Below are positions 1 to 8,765 of a stretch of DNA of 64,000 nucleotides, one piece after another. A program made the translations under genes and the position numbers. Each line of letters begins with the position of its first letter. Position 1 is the first letter of the stretch. Source of the DNA: JABWCE01 sp964617955 (GTDB taxonomy: Bacteria > Bacteroidota > Bacteroidia > NS11-12g > UBA9320). The stretch lies in the NCBI GenBank assembly GCA_964617955.1, contig CAZTXB010000002.1:62001-126000 (forward strand), written 5' to 3'. The notes under the pieces were generated by a model, which was given only the letters and a program-made list of their open reading frames with translations, did no database searches and had not been told where the DNA came from.

Positions 1-684
1 CTTTTCAGGATATTTCAGTACCGGAAATTTTATTTCCTGTGTTTCTGATTCCTTTGCAACCCACTGTTGCAAATCATCCGGCAAAAGGGAAGTGAAATGA
101 AGCTTTTCTTTTTTCAAATCCAAAGGCATACCATCAGATTTGAGCATTTGTTGCCAATTGGTTTTGTCTGCCAAATGTTGTTTTAAAGCCACCTCTACCA
201 AGCCAGAGGCCTGACGATAGGGTGTTTCTGCTATAACGATGGCCTGGCATGCCCCTTGATCAATCCATCGCGTTGGAATTTGTGTGCTTCGGGTAACGCC
301 TATTTTTAATCCGCTGGTATTGCTTAAATAGGCCACATGGGGCTGCATATGATGGGCCATTTCCCAATCGTAGTCTCTCAGGGCGATGCCTTCATGTATG
401 CGGCTTAACTCAGGGCGAATAATGCTGGGCGAGGCTTCCGGTGCATTCATAAAGGCCTCATAACTCATTCCATCCCCAAAGGTCTTTTTTATTTTTTTTC
501 CGCTTATCACACAATGGATAGCGTTTTCAAAAGTCAATCGTATAGGTTGGCCTATCAAAGCATTCATATCAATCCGATGCTGAGGTTCCAGGTTATCGAA
601 CAAAGGCAAATGGTAATGCGCCAAATGGCCTGAGTTTTGATCGAGCGAAGTGCTCATTTTGCGGATGTTGCCTGTAAATTTCAT
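1..684 (-). CDS. DUF2797 family protein (3' end outside window)
   Basis: The reading frame opens at the ATG at 684 and runs without a stop to the window edge, so the C-terminus is missing. The translation begins MKFTGNIRKMSTSLD and contains a stretch reading roughly SGLKIGVTRSTQIPTRWIDQ, then a run of the type ALKQHLADKTNWQQML. This is the pattern I associate with the DUF2797 family, common in Bacteroidota and of unknown biochemical function. Twelve bases separate its start from the stop of the M61 peptidase upstream, so the two are probably co-transcribed. No signal peptide is visible, so it should be cytoplasmic. The family assignment is from memory of the motif; the function is unknown. 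Confidence 0.75.
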   Translation of the reverse strand, partial: MKFTGNIRKMSTSLDQNSGHLAHYHLPLFDNLEPQHRIDMNALIGQPIRLTFENAIHCVISGKKIKKTFGDGMSYEAFMNAPEASPSIIRPELSRIHEGIALRDYDWEMAHHMQPHVAYLSNTSGLKIGVTRSTQIPTRWIDQGACQAIVIAETPYRQASGLVEVALKQHLADKTNWQQMLKSDGMPLDLKKEKLHFTSLLPDDLQQWVAKESETQEIKFPVLKYPEK

Positions 685-696
685 GGAATGAAGGAT

Positions 697-2472
697 TTAT
701 TTTAACCAGAAATCAAGCAACTTCTGTTGCTGCTCACTTGGCTTTGATGTTTTTGATAATTTATAATTCACCTGAAGATCTTTTTGCGCCTGCACCGGAA
801 TAGTTACGATGTGTCCCATCCGACTTATAAGGAGATCGACCTTAACACCGTCTTTTAACCTGAGCCCCAGTTCATCCATATCGCCATTAAACCTATAACC
901 ACCCACTCCAATTATTTCATCGTTCACACTTAGCCCGGCCACGGAGGCAGGGCCACCAATTTCCACATATTTAATAATCTGTTTGCCGTTTTCATTTTTT
1001 ACTTGTATTCCCAGGCTCCATTTACCGCTTTTAGGATTTTTTAACTCCAAGCCTACATAGTGAAAATATTTTTCGTAATCGATAGGCTTGGTGGTATATA
1101 CTACGCTGTCGAGCATGTCCTTGAACGAGGTGCCACTTACTGTTTCCAAACTTTCTGCAAATTCATTTTCAGTAAATCCTCTTTTCTTCTTCACATAATA
1201 TTCATTGTAGAGGTATTGCATCACGTCATCCAACTTCTTGGTACCATTGGTTCGGTTTATGATTTCCAAATCGATAAGCATGGCAGCGAGCATCCCTTTT
1301 TGATAATAACTTATGCTGCTGTTGTCGCTATTTTCATCCGTTATATAAAATTTTATCCAGGCGTCGAAACTGCTCATGGCCAAAGATTGGACTTTGTTCC
1401 CAGGCAGGTTTTCAATCCTTGAAATGGCGGAGGCGACGATGGCCAAATACTCGTCATCCTTGTATAAAGCACAGCGTTTCAAAAATAAGTCGTCGTAATA
1501 TGCCGTAAATCCTTCGGCAATCCAGAGCATTGTCGTGTAAGTTTCCTGTGTATAGTCAAAAGGGCCCAATTCAATGGGTCTGATTCGTTTAACATTCCAT
1601 AAGTGAAAATACTCATGTGCAAACAATCCTAAGAACGACTTATACTTGGTTTCATTGGTATAAGCCCATCGCTGAATGACCGAAGTTTGGCTGTTTAAAT
1701 GTTCTAACCCCCCGCCTCCGGACTCTACGTTTTGTATAAATATAACATATTCAGGACTGGGGTGCACTTTAAACATCTGAAATTCTTTTTCGATGATTTT
1801 TGTAAAATCGGCTTTTAACTTTTCGGCGTCATAATTTCCCTCTCCCAACATGGCAATCCTATGTTGAACGCCGGCTGCTATAAATTCAATCACAGCATGG
1901 TTACCCAGAGCAAAGGGGCTGTCAGCCAGCAAATCATAGTTTTCGGCCAGGAAACCGGATTTTCCATCTTTTGGGAGCGCAACGGTAATTTGTTTCCATG
2001 CCGGAGGTACATCAAACGCTATCTTGCATGGCAATTTTTGCATGCCTTCGACATACATGAACGTACTGACTCCATGAACAAAGGCCTGAAATTGATCTAA
2101 ATAACTTGTTCTTACCGTATATTCAAAGGCATAAACTTCATAAAAAATGCGAAGCTTTTTACTGCCTTTTATGGCCTGAACCGACCAGGTATTTTTATTT
2201 TTTTTGACAAAGGACTGCCCTCCACTCATCAACCCGAACTCAACAACGTTTCGAGAGAATTCCCGAACCTTATAAGAACCTGGAGTCCATACCGGCATCA
2301 CAAATTCATGTGTGCTACTTCCGGGATTGTCAATTTCAATTTCTACATGGATATAGTGGGTTTCAGGTTTGGGAAATGAAACAAAATACTGTACGGCTCC
2401 TTGCATGGCGCTGGCGTGAATAAAAAAATATAAAAAGATTGAAAGCCTTATCATGGCTGGGCGAAAATACAT
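697..2472 (-). CDS. Secreted M61 family (glycyl aminopeptidase-like) metallopeptidase with PDZ domain
   Basis: This is a 591-residue protein. A hydrophobic N-terminus suggests export; the better start may be the ATG at 2454 (MIRLSIF), since the first six residues add only a polar extension. The zinc-binding HEXXH motif is present as HEYFH at residues 286-290, followed by LWNVKRIRP, typical of peptidase family M61. The N-terminal part (about 25-200) fits the beta-rich M61 domain, and the last 100 or so residues contain a PDZ-like segment (GGPASVAGLSVNDEIIGV). M61 enzymes remove N-terminal residues from peptides; substrate here is unknown. A MITE-like element lies 20 bp upstream of the start and may have replaced the native promoter region. 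The DUF2797 gene follows after 12 bp. Confidence 0.88.
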   Translation of the reverse strand: MYFRPAMIRLSIFLYFFIHASAMQGAVQYFVSFPKPETHYIHVEIEIDNPGSSTHEFVMPVWTPGSYKVREFSRNVVEFGLMSGGQSFVKKNKNTWSVQAIKGSKKLRIFYEVYAFEYTVRTSYLDQFQAFVHGVSTFMYVEGMQKLPCKIAFDVPPAWKQITVALPKDGKSGFLAENYDLLADSPFALGNHAVIEFIAAGVQHRIAMLGEGNYDAEKLKADFTKIIEKEFQMFKVHPSPEYVIFIQNVESGGGGLEHLNSQTSVIQRWAYTNETKYKSFLGLFAHEYFHLWNVKRIRPIELGPFDYTQETYTTMLWIAEGFTAYYDDLFLKRCALYKDDEYLAIVASAISRIENLPGNKVQSLAMSSFDAWIKFYITDENSDNSSISYYQKGMLAAMLIDLEIINRTNGTKKLDDVMQYLYNEYYVKKKRGFTENEFAESLETVSGTSFKDMLDSVVYTTKPIDYEKYFHYVGLELKNPKSGKWSLGIQVKNENGKQIIKYVEIGGPASVAGLSVNDEIIGVGGYRFNGDMDELGLRLKDGVKVDLLISRMGHIVTIPVQAQKDLQVNYKLSKTSKPSEQQQKLLDFWLK

Positions 2473-2487
2473 TTTTTATTTTTCAGT

Positions 2488-2735
2488 ATTTTAGGGCCTT
2501 CTGAAAAAGTTCAGTGTGCGTGCAGGACAAGGCGGCAAAGCGCAGATGTACATTGACGTACTTCAAGCTGCAGCCGCCGAAGTAATGCATGTGCAATGAA
2601 CTAACGTCCTCGTGAAGGCATTCAAGGCACGACATTTCAATACAGCACTAATTTTATCTTGCTTTAAAAGAAATAAAAGTTTTTATGAATCCACTCCTAT
2701 CAAGCTTTAAAGTGTTTTTCAGCAGGCCCTATTTT
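2488..2735. mobile_element. MITE-like element with terminal inverted repeats and target duplication
   Basis: The termini AGGGCCTTCTGAAAAA (2493-2508) and TTTTTCAGCAGGCCCT (2715-2730) are inverted repeats matching at 15 of 16 positions. Each is directly flanked by ATTTT (2488-2492 and 2731-2735), which reads as a 5-bp target site duplication. The 238-bp interior has no coding capacity. It holds an imperfect hairpin with arms GGCGGC (2531-2536) and GCCGCC (2573-2578) enclosing two GTAC copies (2548-2551, 2558-2561). These are the marks of a non-autonomous transposable element mobilised in trans. No transposase is in the window, and I cannot assign the IS family. It fills almost all of the 316-bp gap between the M61 gene and the BNR-repeat gene. 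Confidence 0.7.
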
Positions 2736-2788
2736 AGGATTCGTCAAAACGATGATGAGTTCATCCTAGGTCTTAACTCGACTCCTGC

Positions 2789-5212
2789 TTAATTTTTAAT
2801 CATTTTTAAAACGGTAGATTGACCGTTTAAATCCAGTCTTATAAAATATAATCCGGAATTAAGATCTGATAAGTCAAATGATAAACCTCTAGTCGGAAAC
2901 AGTTCCCTAACAAGTTGTCCTTTGGAACTTAAGAGTTGAATGGTGAAGTTGTCGGATGCATTATATTCAGGCAACGACAGATTTAGAAAATTTTGAACCG
3001 GGTTATTAAAGTGCACCTTGAGTTTGGCCTTAGGGATTGATGGCGTGGCTCCGCTTGAGACAAAGTTTTTAAATTGGGATTTGAAAATCCCACGACCATG
3101 GGTGAAAATGTAAACCCGGCCGTTTGAAGGATGAGATACCAACTTAAAAATGGCCACATTAGGAACCGACTCTTCTTTGCTCCAGGAATCTCCTCCATTC
3201 GAACTGCTGTACAATCCAAAATCTGTTCCGGCCAGCATCATGTTGCTGTCCTGGGGATTTATCTCAACGCAGTTTACGGGTAATGAGGCCGGCAAGTTGC
3301 CACTGATGTTTTTCCATGTAGGTGTATTCCCTAAAGCGCCATTTAATTTCCAAACACGTGGTTTCGTATTAACATCCGACATCGAAAGATAAACGGTCGA
3401 CGGGTTTTGATAATTTACTTTGATGCAATTGATTACAGATGCTTTAGCCAGGGTAGGAGATGTAGAAGTAAGATCAAATTCCTGCAAGGTGGTAGTAGAG
3501 GCTTTAGTCGCTCTGTAAAGGGTTGTTCCTCCTCCTCCGAAATAAACCGTGGGGTTTTTTTCGTAGCTTACTCCTAAACTTAGCACTGTTTTATTCAGGT
3601 TGTTGCTTAAATTGGACCAGGTACCTCCGGCATTGGTTGAAACAAGTATCCGTGTTTTTGACAAGACATATACCTGGTTGCCATCCTTTCGGTTTACTTC
3701 AAAAGGATTAATAAACCAGAAAGAATAGGTTCCGCTGGGCTTAATGTTCACTTCCCCTCCTAAATTCTGATTCAATCGCCTGATTTCCCCGTTTTGTGAG
3801 GATACGTAAAGGTAATAAGGTGAGGTGGATGAAAAGGCACAATGAGCGCCATCTCCGCCGTAGGCCTTCACAAACGCAGATCCATTAAAAAGATGCGTAC
3901 CATTATCCTGAGTTCCTCCGATAAATTTGGTACTGTTATTCTCATCGTAATTGCCGGTATAAAATTGGGTGATGTTAAGCCCGTTATTTAGAGAAACCTC
4001 AGCAGAGGTAAAGTTTTTAACGCTGTAATTGTATACGCCGCCATCGTTTCCAATGAGCATATTTTTACCGGCGGGATAGAAAGCGCTGCTGTGATAATCG
4101 GCATGACTATAATTCATTTCGGTCCAGCTGCTGCCTCCATTGGCGCTTGCAAGTGCTTTAACGGATAACAAGCAAACAAAGTTAGAATCCACAGGGCTTA
4201 CCCCTGTTCCAAGACAATACCAGGCCCAGGAATAAACACCGGTAGTCGTTGGGGTGCTTAACTTTTTCCAGGTTTTTCCGTGATCGGAAGTTTTATATAA
4301 GCCTACCAGTGCCGTGCTGCCGCTATTCATAAATTGACAATAGGCAACACTTGGAAATTTTTTACAATAAGCCATGCTAATACGCCCGATGCCACTAGTA
4401 GGTAAGGTGCTGGTAAACTTGCTAAACACAATTCCTGCAGTGTCTTCCTTTCCATCTAAAATTCCTGCGCCATCGAGGGCTGCCCAAACCCTGCCATCCG
4501 GATAGGTCAATATCTCATGAAATCCTTTCGTGGCAGAATAAATATTTTTGAACGAAGCACCGTTATTGGTTGTGCGATAGAGCCCTGAGGCAGTTCCAAT
4601 GTAAAAGGTATTGACGTCGCTTTTTGAATACTCGATGTCCCAAATGACTTTAAATGCCGCAACAGACTGTGAAGCAACCAGCGGCAAAAAGGTTTTACCC
4701 CCATCACTCGACTTAAAAATGCCGCCTCCTTCCAAATCGGCTGAATTACCGGTTCCTTCACCTGTGCCATAATAAATTTCACTGGGATTAAAGGGATTTT
4801 GAGTGATACAACTTACGGCCAAAGACTGGTTTTGATCTGCAATGGGTTTCCAGGTTTTTCCTGCATTTTCACTCACCCACAAACCTCCGGAAATTCCTCC
4901 TGCAAAAATCCTGCTGCTGTCAGCAGCATCAATGAGCAAGGCTCTTACTCTTCCTGCTACATCAAAAGGTCCAACTTCGCTTATGGACTCCAAAGCACCT
5001 GAAGCCTTTTTATACAAAAGGTCATGCTTTTTCCAACTGGCCCTCAGTTTCATGTAATTGAGGGATTCATCCAACGGTTTCATGGCGCTGTATTGCTCTT
5101 GCCAGCCAGGGTTCTCCGTCACTTTTTTAGGGCTTTGCGACTTAAGGTTGACCAAGGCAAGCTGTAAAACACCATAGCCAATGCTGAATATAAGGAGTCG
5201 AAATGCTTTCAT
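2789..5212 (-). CDS. Secreted BNR/sortilin-type beta-propeller protein with T9SS type A sorting domain
   Basis: Read from the ATG at 5212 the protein has 807 residues and starts with a plausible signal peptide (MKAFRLLIFSIGYGVLQLAL). The frame is open to 5287, but that extension would bury the signal peptide. The body repeats the BNR/VPS10 pattern (S-x-D-x-G-x-T-W), for example SENAGKTWKPI, SSDGGKTFLPL, TSDHGKTWKKL, SANGGSSWTEM and SSNGGDSWSKE, as in sortilin or photosystem-stability-factor-like propellers. The last 80 residues form a typical T9SS C-terminal domain: a NPVQNFLNL-type start, a central GQLVREL strand and a terminal SGLYFIRL...STVLKMIKN. It is expected to be exported by Sec, passed through the T9SS and anchored or released at the surface. 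The catalytic function, if any, is not evident. Confidence 0.85.
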   Translation of the reverse strand: MKAFRLLIFSIGYGVLQLALVNLKSQSPKKVTENPGWQEQYSAMKPLDESLNYMKLRASWKKHDLLYKKASGALESISEVGPFDVAGRVRALLIDAADSSRIFAGGISGGLWVSENAGKTWKPIADQNQSLAVSCITQNPFNPSEIYYGTGEGTGNSADLEGGGIFKSSDGGKTFLPLVASQSVAAFKVIWDIEYSKSDVNTFYIGTASGLYRTTNNGASFKNIYSATKGFHEILTYPDGRVWAALDGAGILDGKEDTAGIVFSKFTSTLPTSGIGRISMAYCKKFPSVAYCQFMNSGSTALVGLYKTSDHGKTWKKLSTPTTTGVYSWAWYCLGTGVSPVDSNFVCLLSVKALASANGGSSWTEMNYSHADYHSSAFYPAGKNMLIGNDGGVYNYSVKNFTSAEVSLNNGLNITQFYTGNYDENNSTKFIGGTQDNGTHLFNGSAFVKAYGGDGAHCAFSSTSPYYLYVSSQNGEIRRLNQNLGGEVNIKPSGTYSFWFINPFEVNRKDGNQVYVLSKTRILVSTNAGGTWSNLSNNLNKTVLSLGVSYEKNPTVYFGGGGTTLYRATKASTTTLQEFDLTSTSPTLAKASVINCIKVNYQNPSTVYLSMSDVNTKPRVWKLNGALGNTPTWKNISGNLPASLPVNCVEINPQDSNMMLAGTDFGLYSSSNGGDSWSKEESVPNVAIFKLVSHPSNGRVYIFTHGRGIFKSQFKNFVSSGATPSIPKAKLKVHFNNPVQNFLNLSLPEYNASDNFTIQLLSSKGQLVRELFPTRGLSFDLSDLNSGLYFIRLDLNGQSTVLKMIKN

Positions 5213-5316
5213 ATTTTGCGCGAAGTTAATTTTTTCGGTCAAATAATTTGATGAACACTGAAGCTCACTCGATTTTTTGACACTCATTTGTTTTTAAATG
5301 TTACGCTAAGTAGGCT

Positions 5317-7206
5317 TTAAAGCTTAATTACCTTTATCATTTGGTCCCCAACGCCTAAATTTTGTATAACTTCCATGCCTTCAACTACATAACCTATAAT
5401 GGTATAGCGACCATCGAGATGCGGAGTAGGGCAGTGGGTAACAAACCATTGGCAACTTTCTGTGTCAGGGCCCGAAGAGGCTAAACCTACGGCGCCTTCG
5501 CTGTATTTTAAATTAGAAAACTCACTCCTGATGCTGTATTCAGCTCCTCCAAAACCATCTCCCCGAGGGCATCCCCCTTGAATTACAAAGTTTGGCACCA
5601 GCCGGTGGAAATATTTGCCGTCGTAAAATCCCGATTCTACCAATTTTAGAATGGAACTCACCGAGCCGGGTGCTCTGTTGACATTCAGTTGTATAACGAA
5701 GTCTCCCTTAGACGTGATAACTTTTATTTTTTGTTTTGCGTCAATTCCGCTCACGTAATCCCATTCTATGGGATGGTTCCACTCAGGTAATGGTTTCTTA
5801 TAGGGGATGTTTTGTATTTTGGCGAGCACTTTTGCAATGTCAATAAATGCCTCCATTTCAATTGGTAATTTTAATTTTTTTTGAGCTTCGGCGAATAGGG
5901 CAGTGTAACTCTCTTCGGCCTTTATCTTTTTGTCAAGTATGGCGTTGGCAATTATGCTCAAAACCCCTTCGTCGCCATCCTTAATCAATAATTCCATAGT
6001 TTCTACAAAGTCTGATTCAAGGTATTCAGGAAATCCCTTCAAGTTACGGCAATTGATCAGAGCTTCGGTGGCCGCTGATTTAATAGCCGGAACCTCGGTT
6101 TGCATGAGCATTTGATTGAGTTGAGGATAATTGGCATAGGAAGTTTCCAATAAACTAATTTTCCAGATCTCACCATATAAATTTTTAGTTTCCTGAAGAT
6201 GAACACGGTTCTTAGGGCAGCTAGTGTTTTTTAAAATATTTACAATGGCCGGATTGTACGTAAATAGAGTATTGGAGTTTAAAATACTGCAATCCTTGTT
6301 TAGCAATTCACTATACGCCATCTGAAAGGAAGGATAACGAAGAAGAGGGGAGGGATTCAAATCAGATGCAAATGCTGGTTTCTGTTGCAGTCCGAGAGCT
6401 CTGAAAACCGAAACCATATTGAGGCAATCTTCCGCAGGTTTTTTTTTGTTTGGAACATTTAAAAAATAACGGTAAAGCTCGCGAAGTGCAGAATCTTTGC
6501 CGGCCCAATTTGATTTTCCAACAGCGAGTATAAGCGGTATACTCAGCTCTGAACTTATCTTATTTGACTTGAGGCCTTGCATTAAATTTTCATAAATGAC
6601 GACGGTGTTTTCATCCGACATTTTAAAGCCGGTTCTGCCTAAATACCAGGAGGCATAAAACTTATTTCCAGCATATGCACCCATTAAAGATTGGCAAACC
6701 CTAGTGGTGAGTATGGAATCGGCAACCCCCTTCAGTAAAGCCCTATACATACCTTCAGCATATCCCGGCTGGTCGGTATTTTTAATAGAGTGCAAGAGTT
6801 TAATTTTTGACTTAGTGATACACTTACCAAAGGCAACGAGGGCAGCTTCCTTAACATTTTGCGAAGCCCCTCTTCGAATCACCTTATACAAAAACCGAAT
6901 GTAAAAAGAATCTCTGCTTTGCCCGATGGCCTCCAAAGCACCAATTTTTAGCTCCTCTTTTCCCTTTTTTGCCATCCGGCTCAGGGGTTTTCTAAACATG
7001 CTGTCATGCCAGCTGTACAAGCCTTTTAAGGCGAGGATTTTTTGCTGTTGAGTCCCGCTCTTTAAAATTTTCAAAGTATAGTATGTGTCACTTCGGTCCT
7101 TGGCTTCCCAGATTTTTTGATGCGTTGGGTCTACAAAAATATTTTGAGCATATAATGCCGTCGCTATAAGCGATAATAAACCAAGGAATGTAAACCTTAA
7201 TATCAT
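5317..7206 (-). CDS. Exported cyclophilin-type peptidyl-prolyl isomerase with N-terminal helical-repeat region
   Basis: From the ATG at 7206 the protein is 629 residues with a signal peptide (MILRFTFLGLLSLIATALYA). The frame is open further upstream but that part lies inside the LptF/G gene. The ATG overlaps the LptF/G stop as ATGA, so the two are translationally coupled. Residues of about 30-440 look like alpha-helical HEAT-type repeats. The last 170 residues are a cyclophilin domain, with ITSKGDFVIQLN, FYDGKYFHRLVPNFVIQGG, a SCQWFVTH strand and HLDGRYTIIGYV. Cyclophilins isomerise Xaa-Pro bonds. The FHRL and QWF signatures are present, so activity is plausible. The protein probably acts as a periplasmic folding factor; the helical part may be a scaffold. 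Confidence 0.87.
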   Translation of the reverse strand: MILRFTFLGLLSLIATALYAQNIFVDPTHQKIWEAKDRSDTYYTLKILKSGTQQQKILALKGLYSWHDSMFRKPLSRMAKKGKEELKIGALEAIGQSRDSFYIRFLYKVIRRGASQNVKEAALVAFGKCITKSKIKLLHSIKNTDQPGYAEGMYRALLKGVADSILTTRVCQSLMGAYAGNKFYASWYLGRTGFKMSDENTVVIYENLMQGLKSNKISSELSIPLILAVGKSNWAGKDSALRELYRYFLNVPNKKKPAEDCLNMVSVFRALGLQQKPAFASDLNPSPLLRYPSFQMAYSELLNKDCSILNSNTLFTYNPAIVNILKNTSCPKNRVHLQETKNLYGEIWKISLLETSYANYPQLNQMLMQTEVPAIKSAATEALINCRNLKGFPEYLESDFVETMELLIKDGDEGVLSIIANAILDKKIKAEESYTALFAEAQKKLKLPIEMEAFIDIAKVLAKIQNIPYKKPLPEWNHPIEWDYVSGIDAKQKIKVITSKGDFVIQLNVNRAPGSVSSILKLVESGFYDGKYFHRLVPNFVIQGGCPRGDGFGGAEYSIRSEFSNLKYSEGAVGLASSGPDTESCQWFVTHCPTPHLDGRYTIIGYVVEGMEVIQNLGVGDQMIKVIKL

Positions 7207-8285
7207 TTTTGAGCACTTAAATAAAAATAGAACGCTACCGGCATGAACAGAAAATTGGGTAACCATACTGCCAATATAGGAGCCATATCGCCGGTGGAGC
7301 CATAGGATATAAACCATTGAATAATAAAGAGGTAGGCAAAACTCACAAACAGTCCAACGGCCAAATTCACACCTATTCCTCCTCTCTTTTTTGAACTCGA
7401 GACACACACGCCAATAAAGGTAAGTAACAAAATGGAAAAGGGAGCCGCATAACGCCGGTACTTTTCTGTAATGTAGAAAAAGGCCCTGCCGGTTCCACGC
7501 ATTTGTTCAAGTTCAATATAGGTATTGAGCTCTCTCATATCAAAGGACTGCACGTCTTCGTCGCGCCTGAAAAAATCATTTGGGGTAAAGGGTATCATGG
7601 TGTCCTGAAATTCACCCAGAAAGATTTTTTCATTGCCCGAAGTCTCTATGATGCGATAGCGGTAATTTAAAATGCGCCATTTCTTTTTTGGTCTGAACCA
7701 ATTGATCCGTTCGGCACTTAACTTCTTTACAATTCTGCCCTTCTCAATCCACTCGATGTTTAAATTAAAACCGGAACTGTCCATTCGGTTAAAACTACCT
7801 AAGGACATCACTACCCCGGGCTTGATTTGTCTAATGATGTTTTCCTCATACTCGTCGCTAGTGTTTCGTATGTATCGGCTTTCAAATTCAACCCGTTTTT
7901 TATCGCTGCGTGGAATCACCCATGCATTCAACCAAAATGAAAGAAGCCCGAAAAATAAGGCGACAAGAATATAGGGTCTCAAAAAACGATTGTAAGATAA
8001 TCCTGAGGCGAGCATGGCCACTATTTCTGACCTGCCGGCGAGTTTTGAAGTGAAGAAAATAACCGTTAGGAATACAAAAAACGGACTGAATAAATTTAAA
8101 ATGAATGGGATAAAATTTAAATAGTACCCCTTGACTATGGCTGATAAGGGTGCCTTTTTTTCTACAAAATCATCGAGCTTTTCAGAAATGTCAAAAATGA
8201 TGATGATTAAAGTAAATAATCCCAAAGCCACCACAAAGGTGACCATGAAACTCTTTATTATATACCAATCAAGTTTTTTAAGCAT
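7203..8285 (-). CDS. LptF/LptG family permease (LPS export)
   Basis: This is a 360-residue inner membrane protein of the YjgP/YjgQ family. It starts LDWYIIKSFMVTFVVALGLFT, the characteristic first transmembrane helix. Further helices lie at about 52-75 and 100-122, then a beta-rich periplasmic region (about 125-265) and three C-terminal helices (about 275-355). LptF and LptG pair with the LptB ATPase to pull lipopolysaccharide from the inner membrane into the Lpt bridge. Only one of the two subunits is here. The 3' end overlaps the cyclophilin start, and the four-helix-bundle gene ends 20 bp upstream, suggesting a three-gene transcript. I cannot say whether it is LptF or LptG. Confidence 0.88.
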   Translation of the reverse strand: MLKKLDWYIIKSFMVTFVVALGLFTLIIIIFDISEKLDDFVEKKAPLSAIVKGYYLNFIPFILNLFSPFFVFLTVIFFTSKLAGRSEIVAMLASGLSYNRFLRPYILVALFFGLLSFWLNAWVIPRSDKKRVEFESRYIRNTSDEYEENIIRQIKPGVVMSLGSFNRMDSSGFNLNIEWIEKGRIVKKLSAERINWFRPKKKWRILNYRYRIIETSGNEKIFLGEFQDTMIPFTPNDFFRRDEDVQSFDMRELNTYIELEQMRGTGRAFFYITEKYRRYAAPFSILLLTFIGVCVSSSKKRGGIGVNLAVGLFVSFAYLFIIQWFISYGSTGDMAPILAVWLPNFLFMPVAFYFYLSAQK

Positions 8286-8305
8286 TGAACATGCATTCAG
8301 ACCGC

Positions 8306-8665
8306 TTATTCAATTTTATCCTTAACCGTTTTAAAGGCACTGTAAAACAATTGAATTAAATCGTTGCATTCCTCAATGAGTGGATTTATCAACTTGTCTT
8401 CCATCATTTTTTCATCGCTGATAAATTCCAAAATATAGCCGCATCGGTCGGCTTGCTCTGAACATTCACTCAGTTTTTTTACAAAGTTGGCAGTGGATTG
8501 TCCGATCAACAAACCACGGGTTTTTGATGGCAGGTCAATAGCAACCGACAACAATTCACTTCGGAGATGAACCGCAATGATATTGTCACTTGGCAACAAC
8601 AGGGCCAATTTAGTGCAAGTTTGACCTAATATTTTGGTTCTTTCTCTGAGTTCCAGGGGATTCAT
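8306..8665 (-). CDS. Four-helix-bundle protein (S23 / 23S rRNA intervening-sequence protein family)
   Basis: This is a 119-residue, almost entirely helical protein. It begins NPLELRERTKILGQTCTKLALLLP and continues with SELLSVAIDLPSKTRGLLIGQS, GYILEFI and a C-terminal helix, matching the four-helix-bundle family first seen in 23S rRNA intervening sequences. Members are often free-standing genes of unknown function. It precedes the LptF/G gene by 20 bp and likely leads that transcript. A -7 box (TAAATTTG) lies only 7 bp before the ATG, so the mRNA may be nearly leaderless. No catalytic motif is seen. Confidence 0.7.
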   Translation of the reverse strand: MNPLELRERTKILGQTCTKLALLLPSDNIIAVHLRSELLSVAIDLPSKTRGLLIGQSTANFVKKLSECSEQADRCGYILEFISDEKMMEDKLINPLIEECNDLIQLFYSAFKTVKDKIE

Positions 8666-8672
8666 AATGGGG

Positions 8673-8680
8673 CAAATTTA
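8673..8680 (-). promoter_or_regulatory. Candidate -7 box of the four-helix-bundle/lptF operon
   Basis: TAAATTTG on the minus strand fits the Bacteroidota -7 consensus TAnnTTTG. It ends 7 bp before the ATG at 8665, so transcription would begin at or just before the start codon. No convincing -33 TTG is seen at the usual distance. Confidence 0.45.
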
Positions 8681-8765
8681 TGAATTAGCCTTGGCTAATG
8701 CGCATAGTTTCAAATAATAATTCGGCAAATGCTGTTTTTTTTAAATCCGGCAGCGATTTAAGCAC

